Shown piece after piece: positions 34,693-43,438 of a stretch of DNA of 64,000 nt. The translations under genes were made by a program, and so were the position numbers. Source of the stretch: Neochlamydia sp. S13 (GTDB lineage Bacteria; Chlamydiota; Chlamydiia; Chlamydiales; Parachlamydiaceae); NCBI RefSeq assembly GCF_000648235.2, contig NZ_AP017977.1, forward strand, positions 1,860,001 to 1,924,000, read 5' to 3'. The notes beneath the pieces are model-generated. The model was not told where the DNA came from, searched no databases, and saw nothing but the letters and a program-made list of their open reading frames with translations. Within the stretch, counting starts at the first letter, position 1, and the number at the start of each line of letters is the position of its first letter.

Positions 34693-36391
34693 GTAACAGT
34701 TCAGATACCCCTTTTTTTATTCAGGAACGTTTAAATGGAATAGAAGTTAGGTAATGGCTTCTTGCAAGTTGGCCTGTCGATCTATGGCTAATAGACGAGG
34801 GCTGCCTCGGATGGCATCTGCCAAGGCATCCCAGACATTCCAGCCTTGTTTGCGTGCCGTAGAAATGTAGCTGCGGATGCGGCAAAAAATCTGCCCTCCT
34901 TTAGGCTTACGGAAACAACCCGATATCTTTTGCTTTAACTTAACCATACGAATGTCTTGTTCGCCTTGGTTATTGGTAAAGGGTACGGCAAAATCGTACA
35001 TGAACCGCAACACGCACTCTCGCTTTTCTTTTAGACGGTCCAGAAGGTTTTTACCTTCCCGTTGCCTTTGCTTACCTCTTTTACCTTTTGGCAATGGAGG
35101 CAGGCTAGAATGATAGGTAAGCCCATCAACAATTTTCTGTTTATAAGCCTGCTCAATGTCTTGTAAAAGCTTTGGAGGTAGAGCTTCTTGATTTACATGT
35201 TTTTCTACTTCTTGCTGGGCAAAAAGCAGTAATTCTTTCATTTGTTTTGCCCACATTTCCTGTTTTTCCTCATGCATAAACGTCAATTCTCTCAAATGAT
35301 GCGCATTGCACAATCCATGCAACATTTGTTCATAAGAAAAGTAAGGAAACCAATGGTCATGAATGGCTATACTTTTAAATTGAGGTAAAATGTTTGCCTC
35401 ATCCATGGCTTGTTGCCCGCGCTTAGCATGCAGGGTGTATAAAGTAGCCCTTGGTGAAGAGGCTACATGCACCCACGATAGTTTTTTTTCACAGCGGATG
35501 CCTGTCTCATCAAAGTGTAAAACGCGTGTGGCTAGCAAGTATGTTTTCAGACTATTTTCAAAGGTTTCAAGTTTCTCAAAGAGTTTTTTGTCGATATTTA
35601 CACAAGTGCCAGGTGAAAGAGTTACATCAAACACATCCTCAAAAATTTCGCAGACGCGGTCCACGGGTATAAAATGTTGATCGGCAAAGTAAGCTGCCAG
35701 GGCTTGAACTCTCTCGCCATATTGCACAGGCCCTCTAACGTTTTCAGGAAATATTCCTTTACTATTTTTTCCACAGCAAGGGCATTTTTTCTCCTCCACC
35801 CGATGTTCTGTCACCTCACACTTAGAAGGAGGAATTTCAAAAACCTGACGTCTTTCTACACAAGCACCTTTGATTTCACTAAGGGTTGTTTGGCATGTTT
35901 GACACATTGTGGGTGTATGAATCACCAAGAAATCGGGTTCTTCGACCTGCAAAAGACCTTTTCCAACATGTCCTTGTTGAGCACCTGGTTTTTTGCCTGA
36001 TGGGCGACGTTGGCTTTTTGGCTTCCGCTTCAAGCCATCACTGCTAGGAGGTTTGCTGCTATTAGAACTGTTCTTTGTAAGTTGATCCTCTAAGCTACTA
36101 ATACGATCTTGCTGCTGTTGGATATGAGCTTGCAGCTGTTGAATCTGGGCCTGTTGCTGTTGGATCTGAGATTGCTGCTGTTCGATGATCTTTTCAAGAT
36201 AGCGAATATAAGTGCGAATGAAAGCTGGAAGAGCATCAAAATCTTTACCGGAAATAGAGGGCATAAAATTTGGGTTATCTGCATTCATGTCTATAGAATA
36301 GCAAATCTCTCATACTAAAGGGAATCAATATTTATTGATGCCATTTCGTTGAGGTGAACAGGCATTGGTTGGGGGGTATCTGAACTGTTAC
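34693..36391 (-). mobile_element. Complete IS66-family element (1699 bp)
   Basis: Terminal inverted repeats gtaacagttcagatacccc (34693-34711 and complement ending 36391), bounded by an exact 8-bp duplication CCTTTATC at 34685-34692 and 36392-36399, the size typical of IS66. It carries only the large transposase; the tnpA and tnpB genes of many IS66 members are absent, as in the single-gene subgroup. Confidence 0.93.
34747..36288 (-). CDS. IS66 family transposase (TnpC type)
   Basis: 513 residues. A glutamine-rich leucine-zipper-like coiled coil at about 30-70 (QQQSQIQQQQAQIQQ), the NSS-KPPSSDG box with basic KRKPKSQRRPSGKKPGAQ (about 73-105), a zinc-finger-type CQTC (about 131) and CPCCGK (about 170), then the DDE core with VLHFDETGIRCEKKLSWVHV near 258-277 and the C-terminal TNNQGEQDIRMVKLKQKISGCFR near 445-467, where E of NQGEQDIR is catalytic. 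Full-length and apparently intact. Confidence 0.95.
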   Translation of the reverse strand: MNADNPNFMPSISGKDFDALPAFIRTYIRYLEKIIEQQQSQIQQQQAQIQQLQAHIQQQQDRISSLEDQLTKNSSNSSKPPSSDGLKRKPKSQRRPSGKKPGAQQGHVGKGLLQVEEPDFLVIHTPTMCQTCQTTLSEIKGACVERRQVFEIPPSKCEVTEHRVEEKKCPCCGKNSKGIFPENVRGPVQYGERVQALAAYFADQHFIPVDRVCEIFEDVFDVTLSPGTCVNIDKKLFEKLETFENSLKTYLLATRVLHFDETGIRCEKKLSWVHVASSPRATLYTLHAKRGQQAMDEANILPQFKSIAIHDHWFPYFSYEQMLHGLCNAHHLRELTFMHEEKQEMWAKQMKELLLFAQQEVEKHVNQEALPPKLLQDIEQAYKQKIVDGLTYHSSLPPLPKGKRGKQRQREGKNLLDRLKEKRECVLRFMYDFAVPFTNNQGEQDIRMVKLKQKISGCFRKPKGGQIFCRIRSYISTARKQGWNVWDALADAIRGSPRLLAIDRQANLQEAIT

Positions 36392-36461
36392 CCTTTATCT
36401 AAGGTAAAGCCAGGGACATACATAGATGAACCATGCAAAAATGAAAAAGCGAAAACTTAAA

Positions 36462-37967
36462 CTCGATGATATACTTTTTTCTTGTTGACTAATTTTTAAT
36501 GAAATATTGTTATACCTTATCAATTAATTAAAAATAATTTTTTTGTCTATGTTTTCTCAACCGCTTCCCTTTATTAAAGAATATCTAAATCAACTGGAAG
36601 TTGCCCTCAAACAAAAAAATCCTCATAATAATTTATCCAAAATTCAATGGTGTTGGCTAGCGTTTTGTTTGATGGGAATATTAGTTACTAATTCAATCTG
36701 TTGGGCAAAATTTGAGAGGGCTGGGCTTAAAAGCTATAAAAAGATGGCTTTATCGGCCATGTTTAGATGTGCTAAGATTGCTTGGAATAGTCTGCTAATT
36801 TGTAGTGTTCGCGCGGTACTGCATAAACATGGCATCACAGAAGGGGTCCTTGTTATCGATGATAAAGATCACAGTCGATCAAAAAATGCTGAGAAGTTGC
36901 ATCATTTACATAAAATCCGTGATAAAAAAACGAGTGGTTATTTTTGTGGTCAAAATATAGTATTTCTTCAGCTAGTGACTAAAAAATTTTGCATTCCCGT
37001 CTCCTTTGCCTTTTATTCTCCCGATCCTGTACTCACAAGATGGCAACAGGAAGTGAGGAAGCTAAAAAAGTTGGGAATCTCTAAAAAAGACCGTCCAAAA
37101 GAGCCTAAAAGGTCAATAGAATATCCAAAAAAGTATACACTAGCTTTACAATTACTTAAAAATTTTGCCTGTGAATTTCCTGCTTTTAAGGTCACTTGTG
37201 TACTGGCTGATGCTCTTTACGGCAACAGCTTGTTTGTAGATGGAGTAGAAGGTATTTGGCCTGGAGTGCAAATCATTACTCAACTTAGAAAGAATCAAAA
37301 AGTCATGCGAGGTAAAAAGTCTCTCTCATGCCAAGAGTACTTTGAAGCCTACAAAGGCTGGAATCAGGAAATTTTCATTCGCGGTGATAAAAAAAATGGA
37401 GTGCAAGCCGGGGGAGCAAGATTATATGTTCCTTCTCATCACAAAAAACGATTAGTAATAGCCCTTAAATATGAGGGCGAAAATGAGTATCGCTATCTTA
37501 TGGCTGCAAATCTTTCATGGAATATGAAAGATGTGATGCAAGGATATACTTTAAGATGGTTAGTAGAGGTTTTTATTGAAGATTGGAGTAGTCATTGTGG
37601 GTTTTGCAGTTTGGCCAAACAGTGCGGCGTTGAGGGATCAGAGCGACCTTTGATTCTAAGCCTGCTGTTTGACCACTGCTTTCTTTTTCATTTGTCTCAA
37701 ACAAATCTCATCAAGAACAAACTCCCTTTAGCAACCTTGGGGAGTCTAGTAGAAAAGTCTAGAGTGGATGCTTTGTGTCAAGTCATAAGAGAAATTGTTG
37801 AGCATGAAAATTCAAAAGAACTCTTCCGTGATTTCGAAAAGACGCTAGATGAAATCTTTGTTTTAAGGCCTTCTCGTAAACATTTAAATGCAGTACAAGA
37901 AAATGTAACCTTTGAGTCATCAAGAAAAGTTGCCTAACTGTCAAGAATAAAAAAGTATATCATCGAG
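36462..37967 (+). mobile_element. Complete IS4-like element (1506 bp)
   Basis: Inverted repeats ctcgatgatatactttttt at 36462-36480 and as complement ending at 37967, flanked by a 5-bp duplication TTAAA at 36457-36461 and 37968-37972. One transposase gene fills it. It lies only 70 bp from the IS66 element. Confidence 0.9.
36549..37937 (+). CDS. IS4/IS701-like DDE transposase
   Basis: About 462 residues from ATG 36549 (a TTG two codons earlier is possible). The DDE residues are visible: GVLVIDDKDHSRSKN near 100, VTCVLADALYGNSLFVDG near 218, and LRWLVEVFIEDWSSHCG near 338, where the YREKN-like segment reads RWLVEVFIEDW. Family placement between IS4 and IS701 is by resemblance. The gene is intact. 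Confidence 0.85.
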   Translation: MFSQPLPFIKEYLNQLEVALKQKNPHNNLSKIQWCWLAFCLMGILVTNSICWAKFERAGLKSYKKMALSAMFRCAKIAWNSLLICSVRAVLHKHGITEGVLVIDDKDHSRSKNAEKLHHLHKIRDKKTSGYFCGQNIVFLQLVTKKFCIPVSFAFYSPDPVLTRWQQEVRKLKKLGISKKDRPKEPKRSIEYPKKYTLALQLLKNFACEFPAFKVTCVLADALYGNSLFVDGVEGIWPGVQIITQLRKNQKVMRGKKSLSCQEYFEAYKGWNQEIFIRGDKKNGVQAGGARLYVPSHHKKRLVIALKYEGENEYRYLMAANLSWNMKDVMQGYTLRWLVEVFIEDWSSHCGFCSLAKQCGVEGSERPLILSLLFDHCFLFHLSQTNLIKNKLPLATLGSLVEKSRVDALCQVIREIVEHENSKELFRDFEKTLDEIFVLRPSRKHLNAVQENVTFESSRKVA

Positions 37968-38130
37968 TTAAAGATTCGCTTATCTTTTACTCCCAACTTT
38001 TATATTCTCAAATCCTTAATTCTATAAGCCTTTTTTGTGAAAAAGAAAATTTTGCTTAAGCCTTGTCAAAATTACTTTCATAGGACAAAATGTAGATTCA
38101 CATTTTTTTCAAACTTCAAGGAGTTTTTTT

Positions 38131-38766
38131 ATGGCCTTCAAATATCAACTTCCCCCTCTACCCTATGATTTTGGCGATTTAGAACCCGTCATTAGTGCAG
38201 AAATCATGAACTTACATTACACTAAGCATCATCAAACGTATGTCAATAATCTTAATAAGGCTCTTGAGCAGTATGAAGAAGCCCAAGGAAAAGCCGAGAA
38301 ATCTAACGATCCTACCGATTTAATTGCTCTGCAATCTGCTATTAAATTTAATGGTGGTGGACACATTAACCATAGCATCTTTTGGACAAACCTAGCACCT
38401 AAGAGCCAAGGCGGCGGCACAGTACCAAATGGTGAATTACAAAATGCCATTAAAAAAGATTTTGATTCATGGGAAAAATTCATTGAAGAATTTAGCGCCC
38501 GCACTGTGGCAATTCAGGGTTCGGGATGGGGATGGCTGGGCTATTGCAAGCAACACCATCGATTACAAATTACCACGTGTGAAAACCAGGATCCTTTATC
38601 TCCTAAAGGTTTGATCCCTCTACTCGGAATTGACGTCTGGGAACACGCCTATTATCTCCAGTATAAAAACGTAAGAGCCGAATATGTGAAAAATATTTGG
38701 GAGATTGTTAATTGGAAAAATGTCGAGGAGCGCTATAAACTGGCCAGTGCCACTAAAACAACGTAA
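38131..38766 (+). CDS. sodA: Superoxide dismutase (Mn/Fe)
   Basis: 211 residues. Metal ligands are in their usual contexts: [16 protein letters not shown] (first His), NHSIFWTNL (second His), and [13 protein letters not shown] (Asp and third His). [10 protein letters not shown] near 129 is the family active-site loop. It detoxifies superoxide in the cytoplasm. Ribosome site CAAGGAG precedes the ATG. A strong terminator follows, so it is a single-gene unit; in chlamydiae sod-accD-dut-ptsN-ptsN2 is the usual order, as here. Confidence 0.96.
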   Translation: MAFKYQLPPLPYDFGDLEPVISAEIMNLHYTKHHQTYVNNLNKALEQYEEAQGKAEKSNDPTDLIALQSAIKFNGGGHINHSIFWTNLAPKSQGGGTVPNGELQNAIKKDFDSWEKFIEEFSARTVAIQGSGWGWLGYCKQHHRLQITTCENQDPLSPKGLIPLLGIDVWEHAYYLQYKNVRAEYVKNIWEIVNWKNVEERYKLASATKTT

Positions 38767-38776
38767 TTTGAATTTT

Positions 38777-38815
38777 AAGCCAGAAAGAAAGTTTTCCCTT
38801 TCTGGCTTTCTTTTT
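38777..38815 (+). terminator. Rho-independent terminator after sodA
   Basis: Perfect 11-bp stem AAGCCAGAAAG (38777-38787) with CTTTCTGGCTT (38798-38808), 10-base loop, then TCTTTTTCTT. Confidence 0.9.
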
Positions 38816-38925
38816 CTTCCGCTATTTTCACTCAAAAAACTGCTTGTTTGCAAGATTTAGATTGAATTGCAAAGCTTTTTCCTCTATAGTTTCTTTTTCT
38901 ACTTCATTATTAAGAGAGTTAAATA

Positions 38926-39852
38926 ATGGGATTATTCTCAAGGAATAAACCTAAAATAAAAATTCAAACAACCAAAAAAGATGGATATAGCGGATGGCTA
39001 AAATGTACACATTGCCATGAGCTTATCCACGCTAATGAGTTGCAGCAAAACATGAATTGCTGTCCTAAATGTGAATACCATTACCGTCTAACCACCGAAG
39101 AGCGAATTAAAAACCTTAGCGACGAAAATTCTTTTCAAGAAATGTATAAGGATTTAGAGCCAGTAGATGCACTAAATTTTGTAGATACAGAAACTTATCC
39201 CAAGCGTTTAGCAAGTGCTCGAGAAAAATCAGGGCATAATGAAGCAGCTATAGTAGGCACGTGTAGAATCAATGGCAACCCAGTAGCTTTAGGGATATTA
39301 GATTTTAACTTTATGGCAGGATCCATGGGGTCGGTAGTAGGGGAAAAGCTGACCCTCTTGATGGAATATGCATTAGCCAACAGAATGCCTCTCCTTATTG
39401 TCTCTACTTCTGGCGGGGCTCGCATGCAAGAATCTATTCTCTCCCTCATGCAAATGGCTAAAACATCGGCAGCGCTTGCCAAGCTTCACGAAGCTAAAAT
39501 CCCTTATATTTCTGTTTTAACGAATCCCACTACAGGTGGAGTAACAGCTTCCTTTGCCTCTTTAGGGGATATTATTATGGCAGAACCTAACGCATTGATT
39601 TGCTTTGCCGGTCCGCGAGTAATTGAGCAGGTTATTGGGCAGCAGCTGCCGCCGGGCGCTCAAAAGTCGGAATTTCTTCTCCATCATGGGATGATCGATT
39701 GCATCGTTAATCGACAAGAATTAAAGCATAAAATTTCCGAAGTTCTTTACTTTCTTACTAATAACGAAGAAAATAACCATAAAGATGAACATCCTCTTCT
39801 TGCTTATCTTCCTTTAAACAATCTTACTAAAGCCGATAAACCTCGTAGGTAA
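38926..39852 (+). CDS. accD: Acetyl-CoA carboxylase carboxyltransferase subunit beta
   Basis: 308 residues. N-terminal C4 zinc ribbon (CTHCHE at about 27-32, CCPKCEYHY at about 46-54), then the crotonase-like core with [32 protein letters not shown] and [16 protein letters not shown], which make up the carboxyltransferase site with AccA. It forms malonyl-CoA for fatty acid synthesis. dut starts five bases after its stop, so they are co-transcribed. Confidence 0.97.
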   Translation: MGLFSRNKPKIKIQTTKKDGYSGWLKCTHCHELIHANELQQNMNCCPKCEYHYRLTTEERIKNLSDENSFQEMYKDLEPVDALNFVDTETYPKRLASAREKSGHNEAAIVGTCRINGNPVALGILDFNFMAGSMGSVVGEKLTLLMEYALANRMPLLIVSTSGGARMQESILSLMQMAKTSAALAKLHEAKIPYISVLTNPTTGGVTASFASLGDIIMAEPNALICFAGPRVIEQVIGQQLPPGAQKSEFLLHHGMIDCIVNRQELKHKISEVLYFLTNNEENNHKDEHPLLAYLPLNNLTKADKPRR

Positions 39853-39857
39853 TCTTT

Positions 39858-40310
39858 ATGAACCCTGCCCTTTCTGTTGAAGTTCTCGTTTTATCCCCCG
39901 ACGTTAGTTGTTTACCTCAGTATGCTTCTTCGGGTGCTGCAGGTGCCGACGTGAGAGCCTATCTCAAAGAACCTCTGGTTCTTGCTGCCGGAGAGTCTTG
40001 TTTAATTCCTACTGGCCTCAGGATGGCTATTCCTCAAGGGTATGAGATCCAAGTAAGACCTCGCAGTGGCTTAGCTTTAAAAAATCAAGTGACTGTTCTT
40101 AATACTCCTGGTACAATTGATGCCGATTACAGAGGTGAAATAGGAATTATTCTTATTAATCATGGCAAGCAAGATTTTATAGTGACTCCTGGCATGCGTA
40201 TCGCCCAATTTGTTCTGGCACCTGTAACTGTAGGAAACTTTATTTTGTCCGAAAAGCTTACAGACACTGCTCGCGGTGATGGTGGCTTTGGCCATACAGG
40301 AATCCATTAA
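39858..40310 (+). CDS. dut: dUTP diphosphatase
   Basis: 150 residues, trimeric dUTPase type. Motifs in order: [11 protein letters not shown] (1), [11 protein letters not shown] (2), [22 protein letters not shown] (3), [10 protein letters not shown] (4) and [10 protein letters not shown] (5; usually RGxGGFGSTG). It hydrolyses dUTP to dUMP to keep uracil out of DNA. It lies between accD and ptsN in the conserved chlamydial run. Confidence 0.97.
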   Translation: MNPALSVEVLVLSPDVSCLPQYASSGAAGADVRAYLKEPLVLAAGESCLIPTGLRMAIPQGYEIQVRPRSGLALKNQVTVLNTPGTIDADYRGEIGIILINHGKQDFIVTPGMRIAQFVLAPVTVGNFILSEKLTDTARGDGGFGHTGIH

Positions 40311-40421
40311 TTAGGGCTAAACTGCTCTTACCTATCAAAGGTATAAGCTATGAATATAGAAAAATGCTTACGTAAATGTAGAGCTCTTTTCATGCAATAA
40401 CCGCCTTTAGGGTAAATAATA

Positions 40422-40871
40422 ATGATCAAAATTTCAAAGTATTTGGACTCTCGAAATATTCTTTTTATGTCAGCTGAAGATCGCGATGAAGCTCTCCATG
40501 CTATGGTAGAAAATCTTCATCAAAATCATTTTTTACATGACAAAGAGGCTTTTTACCAAGCTATCCTTGAAAGAGAAAAAGTTGTTTCCACAGGCATTGG
40601 CATGGGAGTTGCTATTCCCCATGCAAAGCTAAAAGGATATGAAAGCTTTTTTATTGCTATTGGCATTTTGCAAAAAGGAGTGGATTGGAATTCTTTAGAT
40701 GGCAGTCCGGTACGCATCATTATAATGATTGGCGGCCCCGATGACAAACAAACCGAGTATCTTCAAATCCTTTCTGCATTAACAACTGCCGTTAAAGATG
40801 AAAATAGAAGAAAAAAAATGTTAACATTGAATTCGGCAGAAGCTATTATGACTTTGTTTAAAGGATTTTAA
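40422..40871 (+). CDS. ptsN: PTS EIIA-type nitrogen-regulatory protein
   Basis: 149 residues, a single EIIA(Ntr) domain. GMGVAIPHAKLKGYESF carries the phospho-accepting histidine at about 67, and GGPDDKQTEYLQILSALTTAV is the conserved C-terminal half. It probably acts as a regulatory phosphoprotein rather than in sugar uptake. The next gene follows within about 14 bases and adds a DNA-binding domain to the same EIIA module. Confidence 0.93.
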   Translation: MIKISKYLDSRNILFMSAEDRDEALHAMVENLHQNHFLHDKEAFYQAILEREKVVSTGIGMGVAIPHAKLKGYESFFIAIGILQKGVDWNSLDGSPVRIIIMIGGPDDKQTEYLQILSALTTAVKDENRRKKMLTLNSAEAIMTLFKGF

Positions 40872-40885
40872 ATGCGGAGGTGAGG

Positions 40886-41575
40886 GTGGACTTAAAAATC
40901 AAAGATGTGGCCGATTTATTAAATGTTTCTGAAAAAACCATTCGTCGTTGGTTAACCGAAGGAAAAATACCTTCTTACCAGATTAACCAGCAGCATCTCT
41001 TTAACCGCAATGAAATTGAAGATTGGGTTTTAAGTCAAAAAATCCCTGAAGCTTCCTTTGACCATCCTACTGCTATTCCTGATCCTTCTCCTATCAAAGG
41101 TGGTATTAAGCAATTTAGCCTTTATCGCGCTTTACATAAAGGTGATGTGTTAATTGATATTATGGGTGATACTAAAGAAGAAGTTATTCGCCAGACAATG
41201 CAAAGAATGGCCAAAAGCTTGAATTTAGACGCAGAAGGCATCTCTCACCTTCTTTTAGATCGTGAAAAGCTTCAGCCTACAGCTTTAAATAATGGGATAG
41301 GCATCCCCCATACTCGTGATTTTCTTCTTAACGCCCATTATGATGTAGTCGTCGTAGCCTATTCCAAAAATCCTATCGATTATGGTGCCCTAGATGGCAA
41401 GCCCGTTCACACTCTCTTCTTTCTTTTTGCCTGTGATGATAAGCGTCACTTACACTTACTTGCCAAAATTGCTCATTTAGTTAACCACCCTAATACATTA
41501 GAATTCTTGCAAAGCAAGCCTCCTAAAGAGGAATTTTTGAATTACATTAAAAATTTTGAATCGTCTATTAAATAA
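40886..41575 (+). CDS. Helix-turn-helix/EIIA(Ntr) fusion protein
   Basis: Residues about 4-50 form an excisionase/MerR-type helix-turn-helix (IKDVADLLNVSEKTIRRWL, then FNRNEIEDWV); residues about 75-228 form an EIIA(Ntr) domain with acceptor His in GIGIPHTRDF. The frame opens at GTG 40880, but the GTG at 40886 has GGAGG (40876-40880) at proper spacing and is the likely start. Chlamydiae carry this fusion next to ptsN (often called ptsN_2). It may be a transcription factor whose activity is set by phosphorylation. Confidence 0.9.
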   Translation: MDLKIKDVADLLNVSEKTIRRWLTEGKIPSYQINQQHLFNRNEIEDWVLSQKIPEASFDHPTAIPDPSPIKGGIKQFSLYRALHKGDVLIDIMGDTKEEVIRQTMQRMAKSLNLDAEGISHLLLDREKLQPTALNNGIGIPHTRDFLLNAHYDVVVVAYSKNPIDYGALDGKPVHTLFFLFACDDKRHLHLLAKIAHLVNHPNTLEFLQSKPPKEEFLNYIKNFESSIK

Positions 41576-41660
41576 AAAGCGTGGCAGAAAAGATTGCAAC
41601 AGGCGACGCTAGCCTTTCGTTTTTTTTCTCTTATTGTTAAAGCTGCGACAAGATTAGCTT

Positions 41661-43430
41661 TTAATTGGATAAATCTTCCAAGGCTTGCAACACAGCCTTT
41701 GTATAACCTTTATAGTTATACATAAGGTCGTCGACGGTAATTTCATAGGGAAAATCTGGTGTGACGCCAAGATTTTCAATCGGTCGATCGCCTGCACGAT
41801 AGACTATAGATCCGGTGTAAGAAAAGCTAGCAATGCCAAAAAGGTTAGGATATTCGTGCTCTAAAACAAATCCTCCGGCGCCTGCTGTCGGCGAGCCAAA
41901 AACCTTTGCACGCTGGTTATCTTGTAAAATGGCTGGAAAAAGATCAGCGCATGAAAAATCTAAAGCATTCACTAAAATTAGGATAGGCTTATTGTAGTGA
42001 GTATGCGGATTAGGTGGAACAGAAGTAATCCCACAATAGTGGAGAGGGTGAGTAAAGGTTCGTCCTGCATTCCATTCATCAAGAATGGTCTGAAAAAAAG
42101 CGGTAACCCCCTCAGTATTTTCAGGAGAAATTAAAAAGCTCGGACCATTCTCGATTAAATCGTTAAGTATATGGTGAGGATTGTTTACAATCATCAGCGC
42201 TTTAGCGACATCTTGCTGAGTGATTGTAATCCGTTCCAGAGGCAAATCAAGAGGATATTCACTGAGCAGAGAGAGTAAAAAGAGCAGGTGAGCTGATGAT
42301 CCTCCCGGATTGTTAAGTTGATCGATAACCAATGCATCTGTCTCGTTTTGAAAGTGCTGGATGATTGTCTCTAACCCCTTATATTCATTTTCGTCAGCAG
42401 TATAGATAGGGATACGTATGTAGCCGATCTTTTTATTACTAGCTGTTTGAAAAATATAAGAATAGTAATGTAAAGAAGTAGCTTTCCATAGCACCTCCCC
42501 TAATTCTGGGACGAAACTTTGATATTGCCCCAGTGCTATATAATCGCATTCGTTATTATCTTCTTCCAAACCCCAATTTTCTTTTCTAAATTTATTAATA
42601 GATTTTTTGGCTATTTCCATTTGCCTATGTAAGGGAGTGATCCTCTCTTTATCAAAGAGATCAAGACCTTTTTTCCTAGCATGCACCCCTCCAGAGCTTG
42701 TAGAATAAAAGTTAGCTGCAGGAAAATGATTTGTAATGCGTTCAGGCACGTATAGCCATTCAGGTGTATAAGTATTTATTCGGCCCGAACGATGATGCCT
42801 AACAGTAATAGGCACGCCTCCCTGCTCCACTTCATAGCCCATGCTGGCTAAGCGCAATGTTAGATATTGCTCAGCCAAACGCTGATCGGTTGCGTTTAAA
42901 GCTTTTCCAAAAGATTTCAAGCTAAATTTTTTAAGGTATTCATCGATCGGCATATTTCCAAATGCTAATACTTCGTCACCTATTTGCATATTCGCAAGCA
43001 TGTCCGCAAGGCTCGGATCTATTTTTGCATAACTTTGAGAATTTTTTGGTAACCAAGCAACAAAATATCTTCCCTCTACTCCTTCTAGCCGGAAGGGCAA
43101 AAAGGACATTTCTGTCGCATAAAAGTCTATTTTTACATGGTAATCTTGCATGGAATTAAAAAAATCCAGCAAGATCTTTTGATAATCACGGATGGATAAG
43201 TTACTTCTTCTCAGTACTTCATTCTTAGCTGCTTGTGCTTCTACCTCTAAATCCCAGCCTATATAATTTTTTTTCCATTCAGCAGGTGCATATTTTGATG
43301 CTAATATACTTTTTATAAGGTCTATATTTCCTAGCATTTTAGCATGGTAAGTTTCGGACGCTAAGAGAGTAGACCCTAGATAAGAAAGTAAAAAGCTATA
43401 TAAAACCGCAAGGAAGATTCTGTTAATCAT
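41661..43430 (-). CDS. CPAF-like S41 protease, second of tandem pair
   Basis: Homologous along its length to chlamydial protease-like activity factor: ILASKYAPAEWKKNYIGWDL corresponds to CPAF LLQVKYAPKTWKEQYLGWDL. The catalytic triad is in place: His in MQDYHVKIDFYATE (residue 98 from the ATG at 43430), Ser in NALDFSCADLFP (493), Glu in RPIENLGV (552). A PDZ-like segment (IGDEVLAFGNMPIDEYL) lies near 150. An N-terminal hydrophobic signal peptide (INRIFLAVLYSFLLSYLGS) predicts Sec export. A GTG start at 43439 would overlap the previous stop; the ATG gives the cleaner signal peptide. CPAF is secreted into the host cytosol and cuts host and bacterial proteins. Substrates here are unknown. Confidence 0.88.
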   Translation of the reverse strand: MINRIFLAVLYSFLLSYLGSTLLASETYHAKMLGNIDLIKSILASKYAPAEWKKNYIGWDLEVEAQAAKNEVLRRSNLSIRDYQKILLDFFNSMQDYHVKIDFYATEMSFLPFRLEGVEGRYFVAWLPKNSQSYAKIDPSLADMLANMQIGDEVLAFGNMPIDEYLKKFSLKSFGKALNATDQRLAEQYLTLRLASMGYEVEQGGVPITVRHHRSGRINTYTPEWLYVPERITNHFPAANFYSTSSGGVHARKKGLDLFDKERITPLHRQMEIAKKSINKFRKENWGLEEDNNECDYIALGQYQSFVPELGEVLWKATSLHYYSYIFQTASNKKIGYIRIPIYTADENEYKGLETIIQHFQNETDALVIDQLNNPGGSSAHLLFLLSLLSEYPLDLPLERITITQQDVAKALMIVNNPHHILNDLIENGPSFLISPENTEGVTAFFQTILDEWNAGRTFTHPLHYCGITSVPPNPHTHYNKPILILVNALDFSCADLFPAILQDNQRAKVFGSPTAGAGGFVLEHEYPNLFGIASFSYTGSIVYRAGDRPIENLGVTPDFPYEITVDDLMYNYKGYTKAVLQALEDLSN

Positions 43431-43438
43431 TAGTCCCA

